From NCBI GenBank assembly GCA_937991535.1, contig CALKHN010000013.1, positions 124,001-188,000 on the forward strand: a stretch of DNA of 64,000 nt, read 5' to 3'. The position numbers were made by a program, and so were the translations under genes. The notes under the pieces were generated by a model. That model was not told where the DNA came from, ran no database searches, and was given only the letters and a program-made list of their open reading frames with translations. Positions 17,375-26,882 of the stretch are shown here, piece by piece (position 1 is the stretch's first letter; the number at the start of each line of letters is the position of its first letter). The stretch is from an uncultured Sphingobacteriales bacterium (GTDB taxonomy: Bacteria; Bacteroidota; Bacteroidia; Chitinophagales; Chitinophagaceae).

Positions 17375-18565
17375 ATGTTAGCATATAATGAAGAATTTTG
17401 GAAAAATGATCGGGCGGGGAACTTTGGACGGCCATATCAGCAATGTACAAGAACAGTGATGGATACAATCTCTGATCCCGATATTGTTTTTGATAAAAAT
17501 GGAGTTAGTAATTATTATTACGAGTATCTTGAATTAGAAGAAAAGAGTGTTTTTAAAGATGATCTGGGTCAATATAAGATTAAGAATATTGTTAAGGAGA
17601 TTAAAAGAGATGGTATAGGTAAAAAATATGACTGTATTACTGGGGTTAGTGGTGGCGTTGACAGCAGCTATTTAATTTTACTGGCAAAAAAGCTTGGCTT
17701 GAATCCCCTTGTCGTGCATTTTGATAATGGCTGGAATTCGGAGTTAGCGGTTAATAATATTCAAAACATTATTTCAAAGCTTGGTTTTGATCTTTATACG
17801 TTGGTAGTTGACTGGGAAGAGTTCAAAGATATTCAGCTTTCCTATTTTAAGGCTAATGTTGTTGATATAGAAGCCATAACCGACCATGCTATTATTGGAA
17901 CTCTTTATAAATTAGCGGCTGAACATGATATAAAGTATATTTTAAGTGGAAGTAATATTGTTACTGAGGGAATATTGCCAAAACATTGGATTTTTAATAA
18001 GGCTGACGGAGTAAATATTAAAGCGATACATAAGGCTTTTGGAGACATTAGGCTAAAAACTTATCCCTTTTTCTCTACATATAGAAAGCGATATTATATC
18101 GACATTAAAGGCATTAAGACAGTTTGTTTATTAGACTGCTTGGAGTACAATAAGGATAAGGTTAAAGAAATAATAACCCGGGAGTTGGGGTGGAGAGACT
18201 ATGGAGGTAAACATTACGAATCCATATTTACAAGATTTTATCAAGGCTATATACTACCAGTAAAGTTCGGCATTGATAAACGAAAAGCACATCTCTCTAC
18301 TTTAATATCTTCTGGTCAAATAACAAAAGACAATGCGTTAAAAGAACTCAATACTCCTATGTATAATTCTGAACAACTGATGACTGACTACGATTTTGTA
18401 CTGAAGAAGTTGGGACTTTCTGAAAAGGATTTCATTGAATATCTTTTAGCCCCCAGAAGAGAGCATATCGAATTTAGACATGAAAAAGGAGTATGGGATG
18501 ACATACCCTTTATAAAGCCATTTAGGCCTATATGGAAGTATCTCAAGAAATTAAAGACTAAATAG
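17375..18565 (+). CDS. N-acetyl sugar amidotransferase (WbpG-like)
   Basis: A 396-residue PP-loop ATPase-type amidotransferase. The ATP-binding loop SGGVDSS lies at residues 92-98, followed by PLVVHFDNGWNSELAV and later LSGSNIVTEGILP. Family members work with HisH2/HisF2 to convert an N-acetyl group on an amino-sugar uronate into an acetamidino group. The upstream hisH/hisF pair, WbpB- and WbpD-like enzymes and the 2-epimerase supply most of the matching pathway. It follows the wbpD-wbpB remnant by eight bases. A+T-rich, unlike hisH/hisF. Confidence 0.9.
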   Translation: MLAYNEEFWKNDRAGNFGRPYQQCTRTVMDTISDPDIVFDKNGVSNYYYEYLELEEKSVFKDDLGQYKIKNIVKEIKRDGIGKKYDCITGVSGGVDSSYLILLAKKLGLNPLVVHFDNGWNSELAVNNIQNIISKLGFDLYTLVVDWEEFKDIQLSYFKANVVDIEAITDHAIIGTLYKLAAEHDIKYILSGSNIVTEGILPKHWIFNKADGVNIKAIHKAFGDIRLKTYPFFSTYRKRYYIDIKGIKTVCLLDCLEYNKDKVKEIITRELGWRDYGGKHYESIFTRFYQGYILPVKFGIDKRKAHLSTLISSGQITKDNALKELNTPMYNSEQLMTDYDFVLKKLGLSEKDFIEYLLAPRREHIEFRHEKGVWDDIPFIKPFRPIWKYLKKLKTK

Positions 18566-18598
18566 CCATATCTTATTTAGGAACAGGTGGGACAAACT

Positions 18599-19759
18599 AT
18601 GTTAAACAAAACTCAAAAAGGGGTATATATTGTATCGGAGACGGGATGCCTAAATCCCGATAGTGGAGCAAATAAGCATATTAAAGCGGGTCTCATTCAA
18701 TTGAAACGCTATTTTCCTATTGAACTAATTCTTTTTTGTCGGGACTATCAAACGAATAATGCAAAAAGCAAAATAGGTATACAAAAAAACATTAAACAAA
18801 AAAGGAGCTTATATTTCAATATAAGGAGTGGACTAAAATGGCTCCATTTGCTCTTAAAAAATCACTGGCATTTTTTTTCATATTTAAGAATTATAAAAAA
18901 GCATTCTCCTGAATTTATTTATGAAAGGGCATGTTACCTGAATTATAACGGTGTATTGATTGCTAGAATACTTGGAATTGCTCATATATATGAAATAAAT
19001 GGAATTTTATTCAAGGACCACGAGCGATATTTTCCACCTGCGTGCAATAGTATAGCTTATTGGCTGGAAAAGAAAGTGTATGAAGCAACGACTTTTGGTT
19101 TTTATGTAGGTGGGATCAATGAATTCTTTAAAATTCCTGCAAATAAATTTCTCGTAATTCAAAACGGTATAGATCAGGAGTTTACTACAATCTTCAAAAG
19201 TAAATGCGACAAAGTAGGGGATAAGATTAACATTACATTTATAGGCCATGCGATGACACATCACCGGCTTGATGTTTTAACTGCTGCGTTGAAGTTGCTT
19301 TCGAATCCTTCCGCATTTCGATTACATTTAATAGGATCAAACCTTGAGTCTCTGAAAGATAAGATTCCCGATACTGTTGAAACTATTTTTTATGGCAGCC
19401 TAAATCATAGTCAAATTTCCGAATTATTGAAAGGTTTCAATGTAGGCATTATCACTTTTGCCTTACCTTATTTTAGCCACGTCAAGGCTTTTATGTATGG
19501 GGCCGCTAAATTGACAATGATTGTTCCTGATTCTAAGAATTTCAAAGATATATTTTCCGACGAAGAAGTAATTTTTATAAAAAACGCAGATCCCAAAGAT
19601 ATGGCCGAAAAGCTTAATCATTTGGCGATGGATACCTCAGTATTAGAGCAATATGGAGAAAATATTTACAATAAGGTTTGTAACCAATTCACCTGGGAGA
19701 AAATTTATGAAGATGTGGCAAATAAAATTATAAACATCCTTGAAAACCATCCCAGATAA
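18599..19759 (+). CDS. Glycosyltransferase, GT4-like
   Basis: A 386-residue GT-B enzyme. Landmarks are YEINGILFKDHERYFPP near the middle of the N-terminal half, the hinge NKFLVIQNGIDQEF and the donor half with NITFIGHAMTHHRLDVL and VKAFMYGAAKLTMIV. The C-terminal acidic pair is less canonical than in its neighbours. A GTG at 18587 gives a longer frame, but the ATG at 18599, preceded by AGGTGGG, is the better start. Donor and linkage unknown. A+T-rich. Confidence 0.75.
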   Translation: MLNKTQKGVYIVSETGCLNPDSGANKHIKAGLIQLKRYFPIELILFCRDYQTNNAKSKIGIQKNIKQKRSLYFNIRSGLKWLHLLLKNHWHFFSYLRIIKKHSPEFIYERACYLNYNGVLIARILGIAHIYEINGILFKDHERYFPPACNSIAYWLEKKVYEATTFGFYVGGINEFFKIPANKFLVIQNGIDQEFTTIFKSKCDKVGDKINITFIGHAMTHHRLDVLTAALKLLSNPSAFRLHLIGSNLESLKDKIPDTVETIFYGSLNHSQISELLKGFNVGIITFALPYFSHVKAFMYGAAKLTMIVPDSKNFKDIFSDEEVIFIKNADPKDMAEKLNHLAMDTSVLEQYGENIYNKVCNQFTWEKIYEDVANKIINILENHPR

Positions 19760-19769
19760 ACCTTGTTTG

Positions 19770-20966
19770 ATGTGCATTCTTCATCTTCATGAAAAAACCA
19801 CCATCCACGGCGGAGCCGAAGTATACATCAGCCAACTTCAGGATTTATTGCCTTTGTTCAATTATGAAACGTACTGGATAGGAATTGACAAGTCTTCCGG
19901 AGAGTATACTATTACCGAATTTGGGAAAGAAACGGTAACAAAGTGCGGTGATATAAAAAGCGTGTTTCAGTTTATTAAGGATTATATCAAAGAAAAGAAT
20001 ATAGACCTCATCAACATCCATAATATTTTCAATCCGGCCATTGTAAGGTTCTGCCTTCAAACGCTCCCGGTGGTAAAGTCGGTGCATAGCCCGGTAATGG
20101 TTTGCCCAGGTAAGGATAAATTCTGGCGTTATTCCGAAAGACCTTGTACCATCCCATACGGTTTACACTGTTTTAAACATATTTATACAGAAGGGTGTGC
20201 CAACCGACATCCCAAAAGAGTAATCAGGGCATGGAATTATGTAAACTTTGAAGTGCATGAGGCCGCTGCAAAATATCAGCGAATTGTGGTAATGTCGAAC
20301 TATATTAAAAAAGGCATGCTGGAATCTGGTATTGCAGAAAGTCAGATAGTGTGTAATCCATATTTTACCAATGAAATTATACCAGTCCCCGATATAAAGT
20401 TAGGGTCAGGGGTAAAAACTATCCTTTTTATCGGAAGATTAATCTCATCCAAAGGACCGCATATCATGCTGCAGTCATTACTGCCACTGTTAAACGAAAA
20501 AGATGACCTTCAACTGCAGATCATAGGTGACGGTATTATGAAAACGCAACTAATGAGTACTGTAAAGGAAATGCACCTGGAACATAAGGTTTCTTTCAGT
20601 GGCTGGATGGCAAAACCTGATATAGATAGGGCGATAGGCCAAAGTGCCCTCGTAATGTTTCCATCTATTTATCCTGAAGCATTTGGAATAGTGGGTATTG
20701 AAGCCATGATGCAGGGAAAACCTGTAGTGGGTTTTGATGTTGGTGGTGTAAGTACCTGGCTTAAAGATGGAATAACGGGATTTTTAGTACAAAGGAGCGA
20801 TATTAACAGTATGCGGGAAAAAACGGCATTGCTTTTATCAGATGCAGCACTCTATGAAACAATGAGTTCAAATGCGAGGAAACAGGCGCTTGAGCATTAT
20901 GTGCCGGATATACACATAAAAAGACTGATCGGTGTATATTCAAATAGCAAACTTTCTAATGCATGA
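19770..20966 (+). CDS. Glycosyltransferase family 4
   Basis: A 398-residue GT4 protein with the N-terminal acceptor motif HGGAEVYISQL and the donor-domain motifs ILFIGRLISSKGPHIML and SIYPEAFGIVGIEAMMQGKP, ending in the E-x7-E pattern. A frame from TTG at 19740 would overlap the previous gene; the ATG at 19770 lies after its stop and puts MCILHLHEKT at the first beta strand, so I prefer it. Cysteine-rich stretch near residues 95-145 (CPGKDKFWRYSERPC) is common in this subgroup. The 3' end overlaps the FkbM gene by four bases. Confidence 0.85.
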   Translation: MCILHLHEKTTIHGGAEVYISQLQDLLPLFNYETYWIGIDKSSGEYTITEFGKETVTKCGDIKSVFQFIKDYIKEKNIDLINIHNIFNPAIVRFCLQTLPVVKSVHSPVMVCPGKDKFWRYSERPCTIPYGLHCFKHIYTEGCANRHPKRVIRAWNYVNFEVHEAAAKYQRIVVMSNYIKKGMLESGIAESQIVCNPYFTNEIIPVPDIKLGSGVKTILFIGRLISSKGPHIMLQSLLPLLNEKDDLQLQIIGDGIMKTQLMSTVKEMHLEHKVSFSGWMAKPDIDRAIGQSALVMFPSIYPEAFGIVGIEAMMQGKPVVGFDVGGVSTWLKDGITGFLVQRSDINSMREKTALLLSDAALYETMSSNARKQALEHYVPDIHIKRLIGVYSNSKLSNA

Positions 20967-21574
20967 AAAGAAGGATATCAAGGCTGGTAAAAAAACTACT
21001 TGTATATTCCAGGCTGGATAAATGGATAGCCGATCAGTTTCAAAAATCAGAGTTACATTTATTAAAGAGATTGATACCAGACCGCACTTTCTATAAACCA
21101 ACCGATACACGGCGCGTTTTAAGAAAGGGTGCTTTTTTTGAAGTGCATCCTGCAGACTTTTCTCAATGGTTACTGTTTGCCGGCGATAATTTTGAACACG
21201 TGGAAGCTGCGTTAAAAGTACTTGCTCCCGATCCTGAAGGATTGATACTGGATATTGGAGCAAACTGCGGGCATTTTTCAATGGTACTTGCCCAAAAAAT
21301 CAGTGAAAGAAAGTGGAAGAATCAAATTATTTCTTTTGAGCCCAATCCCAGGATTTTTGCTCTTCTTGAAAAAAATCTTAAAATCAATCCTGACCTTGAT
21401 AATATCATACACCTGGTTAATAAAGGCGTTGGTAAGGAGAAGGGGGTACTGCAACTTCAGATTCCTATCCGTAATTCAGGTGCAGCGTCATTGGTAAAAA
21501 ATTATGAGCATGAGCCACATGAAAAACACGAAATTGAAAAGCATGCTAAGCAAAACATTCAATTTCTTGGTTAA
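20963..21574 (+). CDS. FkbM-family methyltransferase lacking its C-terminus
   Basis: A 203-residue protein with the FkbM SAM-binding motif LILDIGANCGHFSMVLA near residues 93-109 and ISFEPNPRIFALLEKNL near 127-143. Family members usually run to about 250-300 residues and contain a later strand with a DFIKIDVEG-like motif; this protein stops before it, at KQNIQFLG, and I cannot find the missing part in any frame downstream. It is probably a truncated, inactive gene. The next 260 bases hold a glycosyltransferase remnant, so the truncation seems part of the same rearrangement. Confidence 0.75.
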   Translation: MKRRISRLVKKLLVYSRLDKWIADQFQKSELHLLKRLIPDRTFYKPTDTRRVLRKGAFFEVHPADFSQWLLFAGDNFEHVEAALKVLAPDPEGLILDIGANCGHFSMVLAQKISERKWKNQIISFEPNPRIFALLEKNLKINPDLDNIIHLVNKGVGKEKGVLQLQIPIRNSGAASLVKNYEHEPHEKHEIEKHAKQNIQFLG

Positions 21575-21631
21575 AGGGATCAACTGCACCCTGGAAATAA
21601 ATTATATTATATACATTAAACTTCGCTTAAA

Positions 21632-21730
21632 TTGAAAATTACTCTTCTTACGGATGGCATCATTCCTCTATACAATAGACTGCTCACAAAAACACTCTTA
21701 TTTATGTGTAAGATTAAGCAAAAAAAGTTA
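21632..21730 (+). pseudogene. Remnant of a glycosyltransferase N-terminus
   Basis: From TTG at 21632 the frame reads LKITLLTDGIIPLYN then LTKTLLFMCKI before a stop. It aligns without gaps to the first residues of the intact enzyme at 23017 (KVALLTDGIWPYV, then MQKHSYFLCKY), and the DNA for the second block is close as well (ACAAAAACACTCTTAT against GCAAAAACATTCTTAT). Only about 30 codons remain. The acyltransferase gene lies between this fragment and the intact gene. Confidence 0.6.
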
Positions 21731-21834
21731 ATGGCTTTTTAACATCAATAAGTCTGTTGATATAGCATGCTGCCGCTTTCCAATCTAAAATACTTTTTAA
21801 TAGAGATATCAATATTTCATATTTAAACAGGCCA

Positions 21835-23013
21835 ATGGCAGAAAAGGTATACTTTCCAAATTTACACGGATTTAGGTTTTTTGCCGCAGCACTTGTAATG
21901 CTTTCGCATATAGAACTCTTTAAACGAAGAATAGGGCTGAAGAACTTTTGGGATACCCCCTTCTTTTTTGAAGCTGGAGGGGCTGGCGTAGATTTTTTTT
22001 TCGTGCTGAGCGGATTTCTGATTACCACACTTTTGCTCAAAGAACTGGCGAATACAAATTCAATAGCTATCCGGAAATTTTATATGAGGCGCATCCTCCG
22101 GATTTGGCCGCTCTATTATCTTATAATTGTATTATGCTATTTTATTTTGCCCTACCTATCTGCTTTCTATATTCCCGGTTACTCAGAAGGAATACATGAA
22201 AATTTCAGAGAGAAGCTTATATACTCCATTTTCTTTATGCCCAATGCCGCATTGGCTTTCTTTGGAAACATTCCTTATGCTGCGCCTATATGGTCGGTAG
22301 GTGTGGAAGAACAATTTTACGTTTTCTGGCCTTTGTTGCTTCTGCTCTTTACAAAGAGGGTGCAAACGATACTATTTTTTATTGTTGCATTTATAGGGAT
22401 AAAGATTGTTCTTATTCTCTCCAACACCCTTTATGCAATAGACGTTAATATATTTACAAAAGTTAAAGATCTCGTTGTGGCCACCCGAATGGAATGCATG
22501 GGTATCGGTGGTTTGGGAGCCTGGCTTATTAATAAAAAGCATAAGGCAGGTGATATATTAAAGAGCAATACAACACTTGCGATTGCGCTATTGCTGTTTC
22601 CCGTAATCATTTTATTTGCAAAGAATCTTTTCGAACTCCATCATATTTTTTTCTCCATTCTTTTTTTAATTGTTATTATAAATGGAGCGGCTAATTCTAA
22701 AACTCCTATTAAACTTGAAAATAAGTTATTCATAATGCTGGGCAATATCTCTTATGGTCTTTATCTCTGGCATTCGATCTGTATAGGTTTTTTGATCAAC
22801 CTCTTGCGAAATCATCAATTTTTTAAATCAAACGAAGGGTGGTTTAACCTTGCGTTATATGCCGGAACATTTTTATTAAGTACACTAATCGCATGGTCAT
22901 CCTTTACTTATTTTGAAACTCCCTTTTTAAAATTAAAATCAAGGTTTTCAGTAATCGTTTCAGGAACAGAAGCCCGCAATAGCAAGACGAACTCTACCGC
23001 CAGGGAAAATTAA
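21835..23013 (+). CDS. Membrane acyltransferase (acyltransferase-3, OafA-like)
   Basis: A 392-residue polytopic protein with about ten membrane helices. The family histidine is in ALVMLSHIELF, and the conserved FFFVLSGFLIT and IWSVGVEEQFYVFWPLL motifs follow. Such proteins transfer acetyl or other short acyl groups to sugars of O-antigen or exopolysaccharide across the inner membrane. It starts with ATG at 21835, directly after a remnant of a glycosyltransferase gene, which suggests it entered or replaced part of the locus. A+T-rich. The next glycosyltransferase begins four bases after its stop. Confidence 0.9.
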   Translation: MAEKVYFPNLHGFRFFAAALVMLSHIELFKRRIGLKNFWDTPFFFEAGGAGVDFFFVLSGFLITTLLLKELANTNSIAIRKFYMRRILRIWPLYYLIIVLCYFILPYLSAFYIPGYSEGIHENFREKLIYSIFFMPNAALAFFGNIPYAAPIWSVGVEEQFYVFWPLLLLLFTKRVQTILFFIVAFIGIKIVLILSNTLYAIDVNIFTKVKDLVVATRMECMGIGGLGAWLINKKHKAGDILKSNTTLAIALLLFPVIILFAKNLFELHHIFFSILFLIVIINGAANSKTPIKLENKLFIMLGNISYGLYLWHSICIGFLINLLRNHQFFKSNEGWFNLALYAGTFLLSTLIAWSSFTYFETPFLKLKSRFSVIVSGTEARNSKTNSTAREN

Positions 23014-23016
23014 TTT

Positions 23017-24156
23017 ATGAAAGTAGCACTACTAACCGATGGCATTTGGCCCTATGTGATTGGCGGCATGCAAAAACATTCTTATTTTTTGTGCAAATAC
23101 CTCGCTAAAAACCAGGTGCATGTATTGCTGGTGCATACGGCTGCCAAAATAACGGAAGAAGTAAAAAACCTAAGCTGTTTTACAGCGGAAGAAAAAAAAT
23201 ACATTACTCCCGTTACAGTAGAAAAGCCACGGGTAAGCTCATTTCCCGGTCATTATATTTACCAATCCTGGTTGTATTCAAAAAAAATATATGAAACCCT
23301 GGATGGCTTCCCCGATGTGGATTTCATTATTGCCAAAGGCATGACGGGCTGGTATTTCCTGCGCAAAAAACACGCAGGCTCGCCACCGGTGGCCATCAAC
23401 ATTCACGGTTACGAGTTCATGCAAAAAAAAGCGGGGCTCAGAATGCAGCTCGAAACGCTCCTGCTGCGTTACCCGCTCACGCAGATAAACCGCAGGGCCG
23501 ATTATGTTTTTTCGTATGGCGGCAAAATAACCGGCTATATTAAAAAGCTCGGCATACCTGCAAATAAGATCATCGAGATCCCCGCGGCCATTGAAAGCGA
23601 ATGGATGAATGCGGAAAATGTGGAAGTAAAGTCCGAGAGACGATTTTTGTTCATAGGGCGTTATGAAAGAAGAAAGGGCATTGAAGAGATCAATGCCGCC
23701 ATTGCCAGGCTGGCCGGCGAATACCGTTTTTCCTTTGCTTTTGTGGGGCCCATACCCGACAATAAAAAGCTTTTGCTCCCCAACGTGGTTTATCACGGAA
23801 CCATCCGCAACAGGGAAGATTTACAAGCTATTCTACGACAGTCGGATGTACTGGTTTGCCCCAGCTATTCGGAGGGCATGCCCAACGTAATATTAGAAGG
23901 CATGGCCAATGGCTGCGCTGTTATTGCCACGGACGTGGGCGCGGTGTCATTACTGGTAAATGAAAACAACGGGTGGCTGATCCCCGCCGCCGATGGCAAA
24001 GCACTGGAGACTGCCATTGTTACCGCCATCACCGCCAATAGCGAAGAGATGGTACAGAAAAAAAGAGCGGCCTACCAGTGGATTGCGGGTAAATTTCTAT
24101 GGCCCGATGTGAGCCAAAAACTGATCGGGGCCATCAAACAAAAACTGTGCTCATGA
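23017..24156 (+). CDS. Glycosyltransferase family 4
   Basis: A 379-residue GT4 enzyme starting MKVALLTDGIWPYVIGGMQKH, with the donor domain motifs FLFIGRYERRKGIEEI and LVCPSYSEGMPNVILEGMAN, including the E-x7-E acidic pair. Base composition returns to the higher G+C of the flanking genes here. The stop overlaps the start of the secreted LamG protein (ATGA). A short, decayed copy of its 5' end is at 21632. Donor and acceptor cannot be inferred. Confidence 0.88.
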   Translation: MKVALLTDGIWPYVIGGMQKHSYFLCKYLAKNQVHVLLVHTAAKITEEVKNLSCFTAEEKKYITPVTVEKPRVSSFPGHYIYQSWLYSKKIYETLDGFPDVDFIIAKGMTGWYFLRKKHAGSPPVAINIHGYEFMQKKAGLRMQLETLLLRYPLTQINRRADYVFSYGGKITGYIKKLGIPANKIIEIPAAIESEWMNAENVEVKSERRFLFIGRYERRKGIEEINAAIARLAGEYRFSFAFVGPIPDNKKLLLPNVVYHGTIRNREDLQAILRQSDVLVCPSYSEGMPNVILEGMANGCAVIATDVGAVSLLVNENNGWLIPAADGKALETAIVTAITANSEEMVQKKRAAYQWIAGKFLWPDVSQKLIGAIKQKLCS

Positions 24157-26873
24157 AGAAAATAATCTTTTTGATATCGTTTACCGCTGCTGTCTTTTTG
24201 GTTAAAGCACAGCAAGCTTCGCATTACTGGACCTTTGAGGGCAGGGATATGCTTAACGACCAGGTGGCGGGGAAGGCGCTCAATATCAAAAACTATGACG
24301 CGAAAGTTAAGCCTGTTAAGGGCATAGCAGGGAATGGCATTGAACCTGTTGCTTCTGGCAAACTGATCGTGACCAGCCTGTTGCAACCTGTCGGAGACCT
24401 GGCTGATTTTACCCTGGAACTGGCTTTCAAGGGTAAGCAGTTCATGTTCACCACCTTCCCTAAACCAGAGTTTAGGCTGAGTTTTTCCTCCGGAGGCATT
24501 AATATCAACTATACTGTTATACGGAAGGGAAAACACGTAATTGAAAACTGGAATATACCACTGAACGGTACCGGCGTAACCAGTTATAATCGCCTGTTAA
24601 ATGGTGAATGGCATCATTTTGTTTTGGTGGCCCGAAAATCGGGAAACTTTGAAATTTGGATTGACGGCAAAACTGATCCCCTGTTTATTAAAAAAGCTGA
24701 ACCTTTTGATAACTGGGTGATTACCGGCGGAGATGGGTTTATATTAAATGCCGCCATAGATGAACTGGCATTTTATAACGCGGCACTTTCACAGGATCTA
24801 ATTCAGCAGCATACGCATGAACTGGAAAACGGCCAGCACTATAGTTTCCGGGTGAACCCTGCTGTGGTTGCCCAAAGAAAGAAACTGCCGCAGCAGGAAA
24901 CCTATACCCTCGATGAAAAAGAGTTTGCCCCCGGCTACCCCGATTACACCGTGCAGGCAACCGACCAGTTAAAACAGTTTGCCTTACCACGCTATGCGCA
25001 GGATATTCAGATGCCGCGTAATTTCCCCTGGATGGATATAACCTACCTGCACAGGGAACTGCCGCAAAACGGGGGCAAAGGATTTGGGAAGGTAAACCCG
25101 CAAACCGCGGTTCGGTTAACCGATGAGCTGGCCAACAACTGGAATTACTACATTGAGCTGCCAACCCTTAGGGCAGACGCGGCTACAGCCCAAAAAAGGT
25201 ATACCAATCCATCTGAAATATTTTCCTCACTCATAGCGTATGCCAATGCGCATCCGCAAATCCCGGCTGCCACGGTATTGATGCAGGTGCAGAACAAGCC
25301 GGCGCAGGCAGGTTTCGACCGGTCCTCACCCTATGTTACCGCAGAGGATCTGGCAGACAAATATTACCTCTACGGTAAAAATGGTAAACCCATTCTTTAC
25401 AATAATAAAAAATGGCTGAACCCATTTACTTCAATGGAACTGGTAGAGAAGGATGGACTTACTTCGGCCTTTTACCTTAAACAGTTGGGCAGCCACTTAA
25501 CCCGTAAAATAAACATGATCAACGAAAACGGGGAATGGTTCGGCCACAAATGGCCGGAAAAATTACTGCAGCAGTCACCGGAAGTATTATCCTTTATGAA
25601 AAAAGCAGGAATGGATTATGAGCGCTTTAACGGCTGGATGCACAACCGCTTTGATTCGGTGTACAAAGCCACCATACTTGATAATATTCCGTGGAAGGAT
25701 GTGCGGTTCACCTTTTACAATGTAAGCGCTTACAACAGCGCCTATTGGCCCCAATACAGTGAAAGAGTAATGACCAACAGTTTATTCAATGGCACACCCC
25801 GCTCCACGCCGGCTTTTTACCCGGCCCGGCCCGACAACTGGCGACTTGCAGCAGGCCCCTTAAACGGTTATGGCACGGTGGCGGAAGGCAGGAAAAAAGA
25901 AATAGCTTTGGGCGTAAAGCACTTCGCGCCATTCATCAGTGCCGGGTGGGACCTGGAAGAAAAGAACATCCGGCCGGCGCAATGGCTGGGCCTTCTAAAA
26001 TCCATGGTGATGCTGGGCGCCGACTTTTTTCATGTGGGTTACTTTAACGTTACCGGTAAAACGGGCTGGCCAAACGGCAAGGGTCCCAATGATCCCCGCG
26101 GTTATATTTACCAGGCTGCCATGCCGGCCTACGCCCAGGCCATAGCATCGCAGGTATGGGCATTTTTAGATAAAGGCATATTGCTCGAAGACCCGTTATC
26201 AAAAGAGGCGCGCATGCCTTTTGCTTTTGCGGCTTCGGCTTCCAACCACCTGGTGCTGGTGCGCAAACTGGATAAAAAATACCTTATTTATGGCGCCGTG
26301 CAGCCCAGCTCCAACTATAAAGGCAATACGGTATTGGAAGCAACTACTTCCATTAACGTGGAAGGCAAAAAAATAAGTTTCAAAATCAGGCGGCAGGGCA
26401 GCATGTATGTGCTCGACCTCAACGGGAATCAACCTGTGTTTTATCAAATAGATGGCTGGCACCAGTATGAACATCCGTATTACTGGTCGAAATCCATAGA
26501 AGTGGAGGCGGAAAATACAGATGTTCGCGGAACATTGAACTTAATTACAGAAACAAATAAGGGAGCGGAATTTGATTTTTCAAACTTTAATACTTATGTT
26601 GAATTGATACCAGGCAAATCTGCGCAACTGACTATCCCGCAAAAAAGATCCGGAGAATTATCCTTGTCGGTATTTGTAAAAGTGAGTAAAGGCAGTCCTT
26701 CAATAATATTAAAAACAAGCTCGGGGAAAGTAAAAAAAATGATTTCTTCAGTTGATCTTAACGAATTAACCCTTTCTCCGGCAGATCTTAAAATACTGCA
26801 ACTGAAATCCGGTGAAGCGTTGAGCCTGTCTTCGCAGAATGGTATCCTGTTTTTAGATATACTCAGATTCTAA
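24153..26873 (+). CDS. Large secreted protein with LamG/concanavalin-like domain
   Basis: The start at 24153 gives a clean signal peptide (MKKIIFLISFTAAVFLVKAQ) and overlaps the previous stop; a longer frame from 24099 would lie inside that gene. The 906-residue product has an N-terminal LamG-like jelly roll (about residues 25-220; GEWHHFVLVARKSGNFEIWI, then AIDELAFYNAALS). The long remainder, rich in aromatic residues with motifs such as NENGEWFGHKWPEKLL and ISAGWDLEEKNIRPAQW, is not recognised by me; it might be a glycoside hydrolase or lyase barrel, then a small beta domain. Placed between a glycosyltransferase and the polymerase, it may act on the exported polymer. Confidence 0.75.
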   Translation: MKKIIFLISFTAAVFLVKAQQASHYWTFEGRDMLNDQVAGKALNIKNYDAKVKPVKGIAGNGIEPVASGKLIVTSLLQPVGDLADFTLELAFKGKQFMFTTFPKPEFRLSFSSGGININYTVIRKGKHVIENWNIPLNGTGVTSYNRLLNGEWHHFVLVARKSGNFEIWIDGKTDPLFIKKAEPFDNWVITGGDGFILNAAIDELAFYNAALSQDLIQQHTHELENGQHYSFRVNPAVVAQRKKLPQQETYTLDEKEFAPGYPDYTVQATDQLKQFALPRYAQDIQMPRNFPWMDITYLHRELPQNGGKGFGKVNPQTAVRLTDELANNWNYYIELPTLRADAATAQKRYTNPSEIFSSLIAYANAHPQIPAATVLMQVQNKPAQAGFDRSSPYVTAEDLADKYYLYGKNGKPILYNNKKWLNPFTSMELVEKDGLTSAFYLKQLGSHLTRKINMINENGEWFGHKWPEKLLQQSPEVLSFMKKAGMDYERFNGWMHNRFDSVYKATILDNIPWKDVRFTFYNVSAYNSAYWPQYSERVMTNSLFNGTPRSTPAFYPARPDNWRLAAGPLNGYGTVAEGRKKEIALGVKHFAPFISAGWDLEEKNIRPAQWLGLLKSMVMLGADFFHVGYFNVTGKTGWPNGKGPNDPRGYIYQAAMPAYAQAIASQVWAFLDKGILLEDPLSKEARMPFAFAASASNHLVLVRKLDKKYLIYGAVQPSSNYKGNTVLEATTSINVEGKKISFKIRRQGSMYVLDLNGNQPVFYQIDGWHQYEHPYYWSKSIEVEAENTDVRGTLNLITETNKGAEFDFSNFNTYVELIPGKSAQLTIPQKRSGELSLSVFVKVSKGSPSIILKTSSGKVKKMISSVDLNELTLSPADLKILQLKSGEALSLSSQNGILFLDILRF

Positions 26874-26882
26874 GCAAAACGA

